DNA of 9,850 nucleotides, from the NCBI RefSeq assembly GCF_015207245.1, contig NZ_JADEXF010000053.1:1-9850 (forward strand), in the 5' to 3' direction. A program made the translations under genes and the position numbers. Under the pieces are notes generated by a model. That model saw only the letters and a program-made list of their open reading frames with translations. It did no database searches and had not been told where the DNA came from. The stretch is from Nostoc cf. edaphicum LEGE 07299 (GTDB lineage Bacteria > Cyanobacteriota > Cyanobacteriia > Cyanobacteriales > Nostocaceae). Position 1 is the stretch's first letter, and each line of letters opens with the position of its first letter. Below, one piece after another: positions 1-5,917 of the stretch.

Positions 1-182
1 AAATAGTATTTAGCGATCGTGAATCCTGAAACCATAGAAAAATAGCAGTTTTCATTTAAAATAAACAAATATTAGCTGAACAATGATTTAAACGGAAAAA
101 TAATGCCAACAGCTTATGAAATTACAACATCAAATTTGGTAATATACACCAATCCAAAGTAATTGTATAAATATCGCGACTT

Positions 183-208
183 AGTGATTTATTTCAAAAT
201 AAATCGCT
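183..208. repeat. 12-bp hairpin, AT-rich palindrome
   Basis: Positions 183-194 pair with 197-208 over 12 bp with one G-T wobble and a 2-nt CA centre (AGTGATTTATTT against AAATAAATCGCT). It resembles the GAGCGAT/ATCGCTC palindrome near 9772, so it may be a copy of a small interspersed palindrome. It could also be a terminator for a gene to the left of the window, although no T-run follows. Confidence 0.5.
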
Positions 209-225
209 GTTATAGACAAAAAGGA

Positions 226-249
226 TATCTAAAAGCCTATCTAAAAGCC
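226..249. repeat. Perfect 12-bp tandem duplication
   Basis: The unit TATCTAAAAGCC occurs at 226-237 and again at 238-249 with no mismatch and no spacer. It lies in non-coding DNA, and no function is apparent. Confidence 0.8.
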
Positions 250-410
250 ATAAAACCCAAGCTAAATTCAGTATTTTGCTTGTTAAGCCAGTACAGCTTC
301 AATTTTGCGCGTCTGGATTTGAATTCGACACCCTGAGTTCCTCTATGTACATAAGTATCCTTGCTTATCGGCGAACTATCATCTGGAAAAATCTGGAAGA
401 CCGCTCTTAT

Positions 411-448
411 GGGTTCCTATCAATGATAATTTTAAGCATTGGGAACCC
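411..448 (+). promoter_or_regulatory. Bulged hairpin in the chlM leader
   Basis: GGGTTCC (411-417) pairs with GGAACCC (442-448), and CAATG (421-425) pairs with CATTG (437-441). This gives 12 bp interrupted by a 3-nt TAT bulge on one side, with an 11-nt AT-rich loop. The stem ends 16 nt before the chlM ATG, so in a leader transcript it would sit next to the translation start. There is no T-run after it, so a terminator is less likely than a leader structure. A regulatory role is inference. Confidence 0.45.
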
Positions 449-464
449 CTAAAAATCGAAGTTT

Positions 465-1151
465 ATGAACGCAGCCGACGACAAAACGATTGTTCGCGAG
501 TATTTCAATTCCACAGGGTTTGACCGTTGGAAGCGAATCTACGGCGATGGCGAAGTCAACAAAGTCCAATTAGACATCCGCAATGGACACCAGCAAACTG
601 TGGATACAGTTCTCGGTTGGCTGAAGGCTGATAACAATTTACCAGAGCTATCAATCTGTGATGCTGGGTGTGGTGTCGGTAGTCTCAGCATTCCCCTGGC
701 AGTAGATGGTGCCAAAGTCTATGCCACCGATATTTCGGAAAAAATGGTAGAAGAAGCCAGAGATAGAGCAAAACAAACTTTGGGAAATACCGAAAATCCT
801 ACTTTTGCCGTACAGGATTTGGAATCGTTGAGTGGTAGCTACCATACCGTTATTTGCCTAGATGTTCTCATCCATTACCCTCAAGAAAAAGCCGATGAGA
901 TGATATCTCACCTCTGTTCTTTGGCACAGTCGCGGATAATTCTCAGTTTTGCGCCGAAGACCTGCGCCCTGAGTATACTCAAGAAAATTGGCAGTTTCTT
1001 TCCTGGGCCAAGTAAAGCCACTCGTGCATATTTGCATCGTGAGACTGATGGGGTGAAAATCTTGGAAAGCAATGGCTTTTCTTTGCAACGACAGGCAATG
1101 ACGAAGACTCGCTTCTATTTTTCTCGCCTACTGGAAGCTACACGCAATTAA
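465..1151 (+). CDS. chlM: Magnesium-protoporphyrin IX O-methyltransferase
   Basis: Transfers a methyl group from S-adenosylmethionine to the C13 propionate of Mg-protoporphyrin IX, the step after Mg-chelatase in chlorophyll synthesis. The 228-aa protein has the usual length for cyanobacterial ChlM. The N-terminal segment V-R-E-Y-F-N-S-T-G-F-D-R-W-K-R-I-Y-G-D (residues 10-28), followed by V-N-K-V-Q-L-D-I-R-N-G-H, is typical of the BchM/ChlM family. The SAM-binding motif I is D66-A-G-C-G-V-G72, with an acidic T-D-I-S loop after the second strand. The ATG has only a weak Shine-Dalgarno-like GAAG at 458-461. The gene is followed by a strong hairpin, which suggests a single-gene transcript. It is an essential photosynthesis gene and looks intact. 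Assignment rests on recognised family motifs and length. Confidence 0.95.
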   Translation: MNAADDKTIVREYFNSTGFDRWKRIYGDGEVNKVQLDIRNGHQQTVDTVLGWLKADNNLPELSICDAGCGVGSLSIPLAVDGAKVYATDISEKMVEEARDRAKQTLGNTENPTFAVQDLESLSGSYHTVICLDVLIHYPQEKADEMISHLCSLAQSRIILSFAPKTCALSILKKIGSFFPGPSKATRAYLHRETDGVKILESNGFSLQRQAMTKTRFYFSRLLEATRN

Positions 1152-1156
1152 GGTTA

Positions 1157-1196
1157 AAATCGCAGCAAAGGTATAATAAACCTCTTGCTGCGATTT
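1157..1196. terminator. Strong hairpin after chlM
   Basis: A perfect 12-bp stem (AAATCGCAGCAA at 1157-1168 against TTGCTGCGATTT at 1185-1196) is extended by AGGT/ACCT with a single bulged C at 1184 and a 7-nt ATAATAA loop. It begins 5 nt after the chlM stop codon. The T-run is short (TTT), so it may be a terminator or an mRNA-stabilising 3' hairpin. The loop contains TATAAT (1172-1177), which could also act as a -10 element, though no good -35 accompanies it. Confidence 0.75.
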
Positions 1197-1295
1197 GACA
1201 ATTTCAAACATGAGATATGGTAAATATTGCCGTTGACATCAAGCTTTCTTTTCCTCAATGTTGGTATTCTGGCAAATAGAAAGGGGAATAATAAA

Positions 1296-1676
1296 GTGGT
1301 TAAATATGCTGAACGTTGTATTTTTTCCGAAGAAGAATATCTAGAGGCATTCCATTCAATTTATGAGGGATTAACCCCAGGACATAAAGCTATCTTGGAT
1401 AAGTTATATCAGCATTGTTACTTTATGAAAGATAATCGCAGATTACGTACTTGGGAGTTATCTGAGGCTGCTGAATATGATGGTGATTCTCCTGGGCAAA
1501 TTGGCCATTTAGGCGCAAGTTTTTGCAATTTTTTTGGAGTAAAAGATGATGAATTTGGTCAACCAGCACTTGCAATAGTTAATTGGTTTGCAGATGAAAC
1601 GAATGGGTATTGGTACATTGGGCTAATTCCTGAAGCAGCTAGAGCATTTAAGCGTTTTCGCCTTGAAACTATCTAA
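1296..1676 (+). CDS. Small uncharacterised protein, possible winged-helix-like domain
   Basis: I do not recognise this gene with certainty. The reading frame is open from a TTG at 1227, but GTG at 1296 is the better start: AAGGGG (1281-1286) lies 9 nt before it, and the first 23 residues of the longer form look untidy. That gives 126 aa, soluble, with no signal peptide. Residues 26-43 (L-T-P-G-H-K-A-I-L-D-K-L-Y), then T-W-E-L-S-E-A-A-E-Y-D, then I-G-H-L-G, look like a small helical or winged-helix fold. The C-terminal W-F-A-D-E-T-N-G-Y-W-Y-I-G-L-I-P-E-A-A-R-A-F recalls the 'GHW-WVMRPEVAEAL' ending of a domain found alone or next to HNH nucleases. That resemblance is from memory and unproven, and no nuclease motif is present here. 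The gene is convergent with the ydcF-like gene. Confidence 0.65.
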   Translation: MVKYAERCIFSEEEYLEAFHSIYEGLTPGHKAILDKLYQHCYFMKDNRRLRTWELSEAAEYDGDSPGQIGHLGASFCNFFGVKDDEFGQPALAIVNWFADETNGYWYIGLIPEAARAFKRFRLETI

Positions 1677-1770
1677 TTACAAGGGTTGATAATATTAGTT
1701 AATTTCTACAGGGAAAAGGTTACAGCTTTATTTTCTAATTTTGGGCATTTTCAGTTGCAGTCCGCTACGG

Positions 1771-2376
1771 CTATATTTTAAATACTAAGTAGACAAAGTA
1801 AAAATAAGTTTCTCGGCTCAAAAACTCCATCTGACTGCGAAAACTGCGATAGCGGGTAGTAGGTGTGGGAGACGAATGTGCATCCATTCCTAAGCCTCGT
1901 GCCATCAACACGGCTCGCTTCATGTGCAATGGATCGCTGACAATAAGAAACTTAGTTAATTGGTGAGCATTCGCTACTTCCAAAGCATTCTTGAGGTTCT
2001 GGTGAGTTGTGCGAGATTGAGTCTCAATAAGAATATCAGCAGCTTTTACCTGTTGTGCGATCGCATAATTTTTCCCAACTATAGCTTCAGCTGGTTCATT
2101 GCTCTCGCCAACTCCGCCAGTAAAAATGATTGTCTTAACAGATCCATTTTTATATAAGTTAATGGCGTGGTTGATTCGCTCCCTGAAAACAGGAGATGGT
2201 TCTTCTTTCCAAACTGCCGCTCCTAAAACAATTGCTGCATCTGCCTTGATATTATCAGTACTGCTGCCATATAAATAAATACTTGAGGCAGAAGAAGCGA
2301 TCGCCAGCAACAAGGCAGAGATCAAAGCCACTGTCAGCAAAATTAACCATTTTTTGGGAATTTTGTAATTGAGCAT
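1771..2376 (-). CDS. YdcF/SanA-family membrane-anchored protein (DUF218)
   Basis: A 201-aa protein with a short basic N-terminus, one transmembrane or uncleaved signal segment at about residues 10-35, and then a DUF218 domain to the C-terminus. Family marks are A-D-A-A-I-V-L-G-A-A-V-W (45-56), P-S-P-V-F-R-E-R-I-N-H-A-I-N-L-Y, T-I-I-F-T-G-G-V-G, the glutamate/alanine patch E-P-A-E-A, the S-R-T-T-H-Q-N motif, and the S-D-P-L-H-M-K-R-A segment typical of the SanA branch. DUF218 proteins such as E. coli SanA and YdcF are linked to the cell envelope and vancomycin sensitivity, but their chemistry is not settled. The ATG has AGGA 9 nt upstream (TCCT at 2386-2389 on the plus strand). The gene points away from the two-component locus, so they are divergent or independent. 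It looks intact. Confidence 0.88.
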   Translation of the reverse strand: MLNYKIPKKWLILLTVALISALLLAIASSASSIYLYGSSTDNIKADAAIVLGAAVWKEEPSPVFRERINHAINLYKNGSVKTIIFTGGVGESNEPAEAIVGKNYAIAQQVKAADILIETQSRTTHQNLKNALEVANAHQLTKFLIVSDPLHMKRAVLMARGLGMDAHSSPTPTTRYRSFRSQMEFLSRETYFYFVYLVFKI

Positions 2377-2683
2377 GGGGCGTTGTCCTATTTTTCATTC
2401 TTAGTTTCAATATCTAAGCTAAGTGCATAAGTCCTAAATATCTATGGCAACCGTGATTCAAGAGAGTCAGTACGCAACGTTTTGCTCAAGGGCGATCACA
2501 ATCTTTACGGTTTAACCTGGGACTGAATACTTTACTGTCGGCGCTTTTCGAGAGATGTCACGATCATCTCAAATGCCGAGCGTTGTAATGCTGGAGCTGA
2601 CGCTCTATCTAGTTAAACTAATTTTTCAATATCACCATAGGCACGGTAGAATCCGCCACTAGCTGACTCACCTATTTCTTAAA
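2377..2683. other. Gap between the ydcF-like gene and the first kinase fragment
   Basis: No intact gene seen. It should hold the minus-strand promoter of the ydcF-like gene. Short open stretches occur on both strands, for example a protein-like run on the minus strand at about 2532-2642 interrupted by a stop, but I could not tie them to a family. The right end should have contained the body of the kinase whose C-terminus starts at 2684, but no DHp, N-box or G1-box is recognisable. Confidence 0.5.
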
Positions 2684-2794
2684 CTGGGATTAGCACTTGC
2701 CAAAAAGCTTGTAGACCTGCATGGTGGTCAAATTTCAGTTACCAGCGAGATTGGGGTAGGTACTACATTCACAATTGCCCTACCAGTGCAGTGA
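2684..2794 (+). pseudogene. Histidine kinase C-terminal fragment
   Basis: Thirty-six codons read L-G-L-A-L-A-K-K-L-V-D-L-H-G-G-Q-I, then S-E-I-G-V-G-T-T-F-T-I-A-L-P, then stop. This is the end of a HATPase_c domain: the G2-box G-L-G-L-A followed by the canonical H-G-G and G-x-G-T-x-F-x-I-x-L-P tail. Upstream in the same frame only a few codons (THLFLK) remain before a stop at 2660-2662. The sensor, DHp, N-box and G1-box are not found upstream in any frame that I could read. It ends 76 nt before the response regulator, the position a partner kinase would occupy, so it is probably the relic of a kinase once co-transcribed with that gene. It is too short to be functional. Confidence 0.75.
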
Positions 2795-2870
2795 CAATCT
2801 CTGCAACAGGACAGCCAGAAAGTCTATGAATATTCATAATTCATTTGACGCTTAACATCAAGGGGACACT

Positions 2871-3662
2871 ATGACTAAAATTCTAGTGATTGAAGATGAG
2901 CCAGAAAGCCGAAATATATTTTTAGACAGTTTAGAAGCAGAAGGGTTTGAAGCGATCGCAGCCGAAAATGGTCTTGTTGGTATTCAGCAAGCACAAGAAC
3001 ACTTGCCTGATTTGGTACTTTGCGACATTCTGATGCCAGAACTAGATGGTTATGGTGTTTTGAATACGTTGCGCCAAAACCCTTTAACAGCAACAATTCC
3101 CTTCATTTTTCTCAGTGCTAAATCTACTAAAACTGAGGTTCGTCAAGGGATGAATTTGGGAGCAGACGACTATCTTACCAAGCCCTCTACTGTTGAGGAA
3201 TTGTTGGAAGCGATCGCAACTCGATTAGAAAAACAAGCAACCATGCGCCAGTGCTATGTTGCTCAGTCCCCACCAGTCTCAGAACCCCAAAGTACTGACA
3301 CAGGCACATCGACAGATTCCCAATCACTCTTGCCTACTTGCCCTCAACTCAAAGAGGTTTTCGACTTTATCGAAGCCAACTATTCTCAATCGATTACTCT
3401 GTGTGATGTAGCCCAAGCAGTAGGTTACTCTCCAGCTTACTTAACCGACTTAGTGCGACGCCAGACAGGAAAACCAGTGAATCATTGGATTGTCGAGCGC
3501 CGGATGGCAGCAGTGCGTACCTTACTTTTAGAAACCGACCAATCTGTAAATCAGATTGCTGAGGCTGTGGGTTATCAGAATGAGGGGCATTTCTACCGCC
3601 AGTTTCGCCAATATCATAGGACTACCCCCCAAGTTTGGCGGAAGGCGCAGCGCATCCAGTAG
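2871..3662 (+). CDS. Response regulator with AraC-type DNA-binding domain
   Basis: A 263-aa two-component transcription regulator. The receiver domain spans residues 1-120, with acidic pocket E8/D9, phospho-acceptor D52 in L-C-D-I-L-M-P, switch residue S82 and conserved K104 in the Y-L-T-K-P motif, all the residues needed for phosphorylation. A Ser/Thr/Pro/Gln-rich linker (about 125-155) joins it to an AraC/XylS domain (about 157-260) with both helix-turn-helices: S-I-T-L-C-D-V-A-Q-A-V-G-Y-S and S-V-N-Q-I-A-E-A-V-G-Y-Q. AGGGG (2861-2865) lies 5 nt before the ATG. The gene is intact, yet the kinase fragments on both sides are broken, so it may be an orphan now driven by another kinase. Target genes are unknown. 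Confidence 0.93.
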   Translation: MTKILVIEDEPESRNIFLDSLEAEGFEAIAAENGLVGIQQAQEHLPDLVLCDILMPELDGYGVLNTLRQNPLTATIPFIFLSAKSTKTEVRQGMNLGADDYLTKPSTVEELLEAIATRLEKQATMRQCYVAQSPPVSEPQSTDTGTSTDSQSLLPTCPQLKEVFDFIEANYSQSITLCDVAQAVGYSPAYLTDLVRRQTGKPVNHWIVERRMAAVRTLLLETDQSVNQIAEAVGYQNEGHFYRQFRQYHRTTPQVWRKAQRIQ

Positions 3663-3688
3663 TTAATCCAAGTTGCTAGTTACTCTGA

Positions 3689-4375
3689 TGGGCGATCGCA
3701 GTCATTGAGCATGGCGAAGAAATTGACCTAGAATTCCTGACTGAAGACTTACCAAAGTTAGTAGACTCGATGAAGCTGGCTTCAGAAAGGATCAAAGATA
3801 TTAGCATCAGTCTCCGCACTTTCTCCAGAGCCGATACAGCCGAAAAAGTTGCTTGTAACCTCCATGAAGGGATTGAGAGTACCCTGTTGATTTTGAAGTA
3901 TCGCCTCAAAGCTAACGAAAAACGTCCAGCAATTGAAGTTATCACTAAATATGGAAAAATACCACCAGTTAAGTGCTTTTTGGGACAGCTAAATCAAGTA
4001 TTTATGAACATCCTCGCTAAGGCCATTGATGCCTTAGATACTTCCTGTGAGGTGCTTTCTTTTGCCCAAGCGCAAGCCAATCATCACCAAATATTGATTC
4101 ACACCGAAGTATCCAGTGAGCAAAACATGGTGGTAATTCGCATCAAAGATAACGGTCAGGGGATGTCAGAAGAGGTTAGATCGCGGATATTTGATCACCT
4201 GTTTACAACAAAAGAAGTAGGGAAGGGAACAGGATTGGGACTCGCGTAGACGCAAAACGGCTTGTCGTCAGACATCGCTCGTCAAATTGTCGAAGAAACC
4301 CATGATGGGCGGTTGAGTTGCAATTCTGTGCTTGGTGAAGGAACAGAATTTGTCATTGAGATTCCAGTATTTTAA
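3689..4375 (+). pseudogene. Truncated, interrupted sensor histidine kinase
   Basis: The open frame starts after a stop at 3686-3688 and encodes I-E-H-G-E-E-I-D-L-E-F-L, the P-K-L-V-D-S-M-K-L-A helix and S-L-R-T-F-S-R-A-D, which form the end of a DHp region of the type common in cyanobacterial multisensor kinases. A HATPase_c domain follows: N-box region F-M-N-I-L-A-K-A-I-D-A-L-D, G1 D-N-G-Q-G-M, F-box F-D-H-L-F-T-T-K and G2 G-T-G-L-G-L-A. TAG at 4247-4249 stops it. After 27 inserted nt the same frame resumes with I-A-R-Q-I-V-E-E and runs to G-E-G-T-E-F-V-I-E-I-P at TAA 4373-4375. The sensor and phospho-accepting His are missing, and Lys (4019-4021) replaces the Mg-binding Asn of the N-box. 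A shorter ATG-started product of 159 aa (3770-4249) is possible but would lack activity. Probably the former partner of the adjacent regulator. Confidence 0.85.
4244..4279. repeat. Small palindrome-like insert splitting the kinase G2-box
   Basis: Between the codons for G-L-A and I-A-R lie 27 extra nt (4247-4273). With its flanks the segment begins GCGTAGACGC and ends GTCAGACATCGC, with CGGCTTGTCGT between. It resembles the short imperfect palindromes scattered through Nostoc/Anabaena genomes. The insert length is a multiple of three, so the frame is kept, but its first codon is TAG. Family assignment is from memory. Confidence 0.65.
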
Positions 4376-4542
4376 TTAATTTGCGATTTTCCTCTCAATG
4401 CATAACGCTTCTAATTTTTCGGTAATCTGGAGGACAGGAATAGCATAATTCTGCTAAATCTGTATAACTTGATTCTAAATCAGGTATCGTTCAGAGTTAA
4501 AATGACACAATTGCGTTAAATTGTGGTCAAAACTACAAAAAA
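4376..4542. other. Gap before the M16 peptidase pair
   Basis: Non-coding; presumably carries the promoter of the M16 pair. The frame of the first M16 gene is open back to 4501, but there is no ATG or GTG in frame and no Shine-Dalgarno-like sequence. I see no clear terminator or -35/-10 pair. Confidence 0.4.
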
Positions 4543-5808
4543 TTGTTAAAACAACTAACTAATACCGTATTTCCAGCCTCCGTCTTCCGACTAGAGAGTG
4601 GTTTAACTTTTATTCATCAAGAAATTCCCACTACTCCTGTAGTGGTGGCGGATGTTTGGGTGCGTGCTGGAGCCAGCCTAGAGCCAAAACCGTGGTTTGG
4701 CATGGCGCATTTTTTAGAACACATGATTTTTAAAGGTACGGCGACCCTACCCCCTGGAATGTTCGATTCCAAAGTTGAAAACCGGGGTGGCGTGAGTAAT
4801 GCAGCGACAAGCTATGATTATGCTCATTATTCACTCACCACAGCTGCCCCTTATTTAAAAGATACTCTACCCTACTTGGGAGAACTACTACTCAATGCGG
4901 CAATTCCAGAAGATGAATTTAGCCGAGAACGGGATGTAGTGCTAGAAGAAATTCGCTCATGTCAAGACGATTCCGACTGGATAGGATTTCAAGCTCTAAT
5001 TCAAAGCATCTATCCGCATCACCCTTACGGACGTTCAGTGTTGGGCACTGAGCAAGAACTGATGCAGCAATCGCCAGAAGCAATGCGCTGTTTTCATCAC
5101 GCCCACTATCAGCCGGAAAATATGACGGTGGTAATTGCTGGGGGTATAGCCCAGCAACCAGCTTGGGAAATGGTAAATCATTCATTTGCTGATTTTGCGG
5201 AACGCTCGAATTGTCCGCAGTTTGGGAAAGTGACAAAGCCAGCGATCGCAGGAATTCATCGTCAAGAACTGTGTTTACCACGCATAGAGCAAGCACGATT
5301 GTTGATGGCTTGGCTAGTACCCGGAGTAGAAGATATCCGTACTGGCTATGGTTTAGATTTTTTGTCCGTGTTATTGGCAGAAGGGCGGACTTCGCGTTTA
5401 GTGCGTGATTTACGAGAAGATTTGCAATTGGTACAGGGAATTTGCAGTAGTTTTTCTCTACAACGAGAATCAAGTTTATTTACAATTACTGCCTGGTTAG
5501 AACCAGAAAATCTGGAGAAAGTTGAATCTTTAATTTGCGCTCATTTAGATGATTTGCAGACTATAGGAATTAACGAACAAGAACTTGCCCGCACACGCAG
5601 GTTGCTATGTAATGAGTACGCATTTTCTACCGAAACACCAAATCAACTTACAGGGCTTTATGGATATTACAATACCATTGCCCAAGCTGAATTAGCTGTG
5701 ACATATCCCCAGCAGATTCAGTCATTTGATGCCCAAGAATTGCAAAAATTAGCTAAACAGTATCTATCACCCCAGAATTACGCAGTTACCGTACTTAAAC
5801 CATGTTAG
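4543..5808 (+). CDS. M16-family zinc peptidase, catalytic subunit
   Basis: A 421-aa M16B protease (mitochondrial processing peptidase-beta/PqqF-like). The inverted zinc motif is complete: H56-F-L-E59-H60 in G-M-A-H-F-L-E-H-M-I-F-K-G-T, with the distal zinc ligand E136 in D-V-V-L-E-E-I-R, 76 residues after H60 as in processing peptidases. The G-G-V-S-N-A-A-T-S-Y-D-Y edge-strand segment and the C-terminal non-catalytic lobe are present. In that lobe the usual R-G-L-A-Y substrate-binding motif is degenerate: L294 and Q298 stand where Arg and Tyr are expected. No signal peptide, so probably cytoplasmic. TTG at 4543 is the most likely start, because the conserved V-F-R-L-E-S-G-L-T-F strand begins soon after and no ATG precedes it in frame, but no ribosome-binding site is visible. 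It is followed after 101 nt by a second, complementary M16 gene. Confidence 0.92.
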   Translation: MLKQLTNTVFPASVFRLESGLTFIHQEIPTTPVVVADVWVRAGASLEPKPWFGMAHFLEHMIFKGTATLPPGMFDSKVENRGGVSNAATSYDYAHYSLTTAAPYLKDTLPYLGELLLNAAIPEDEFSRERDVVLEEIRSCQDDSDWIGFQALIQSIYPHHPYGRSVLGTEQELMQQSPEAMRCFHHAHYQPENMTVVIAGGIAQQPAWEMVNHSFADFAERSNCPQFGKVTKPAIAGIHRQELCLPRIEQARLLMAWLVPGVEDIRTGYGLDFLSVLLAEGRTSRLVRDLREDLQLVQGICSSFSLQRESSLFTITAWLEPENLEKVESLICAHLDDLQTIGINEQELARTRRLLCNEYAFSTETPNQLTGLYGYYNTIAQAELAVTYPQQIQSFDAQELQKLAKQYLSPQNYAVTVLKPC

Positions 5809-5917
5809 TCATTAGTTATTAGTCATTAGTCATTAGCAAAAGACAAATGACAAAAGACAAATGACAAGTGACAAAGGACAAATGACAAATGACAAATGAC
5901 AAAAGACAAATGACAAC
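5806..5917. repeat. Heptanucleotide tandem array (STRR type), 16 units
   Basis: Sixteen consecutive 7-mers in unbroken register. The first four are TAGTCAT (one is TAGTTAT). The next is a hybrid TAGCAAA. The rest are TGACAAA with variants AGACAAA, GGACAAA, TGACAAG and a final TGACAAC. The array starts exactly at the TAG stop of the first M16 gene and ends inside codon 3 of the second, so it makes up the entire intergenic region. Cyanobacterial short tandemly repeated repetitive sequences are known as degenerate heptamers of this kind. Repeat number is likely variable. Confidence 0.93.

Larger units (their letters stand above)
1..464. other. Gene-free region upstream of chlM
   Basis: No convincing coding region on either strand. 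It is AT-rich and holds three structures listed separately: a near-perfect hairpin at 183-208, a 12-bp tandem duplication at 226-249, and a bulged hairpin at 411-448 just before chlM. No clear sigma70-type promoter for chlM could be picked out. The region probably contains the chlM promoter and leader. Confidence 0.6.

Noticed and set aside
1172..1177. TATAAT as a promoter for the gene at 1296
   Set aside because: It lies in the loop of the chlM terminator hairpin and lacks a -35 at suitable spacing. Coincidence is more likely.
2443..2512. Small plus-strand frame starting ATGGCAACC
   Set aside because: About 23 codons, no ribosome-binding site and no recognisable sequence.
2532..2642. Protein-like run on the minus strand (D-I-E-K-L-V, stop, then A-L-Q-R-S-A-F-E-M-I-V-T-S-L-E-K-R-R-Q)
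   Set aside because: It is short, interrupted by a stop codon and could not be linked to any family. It might be a gene relic, but the evidence is too thin to annotate.
4919..5473. Long minus-strand open frame (184 codons)
   Set aside because: It lies wholly inside the catalytic M16 gene, whose plus-strand frame has a full set of family motifs. No family resemblance in the antisense product.
5806..5917. CRISPR array
   Set aside because: The units are 7 bp, contiguous and without spacers, so this is a simple tandem array.
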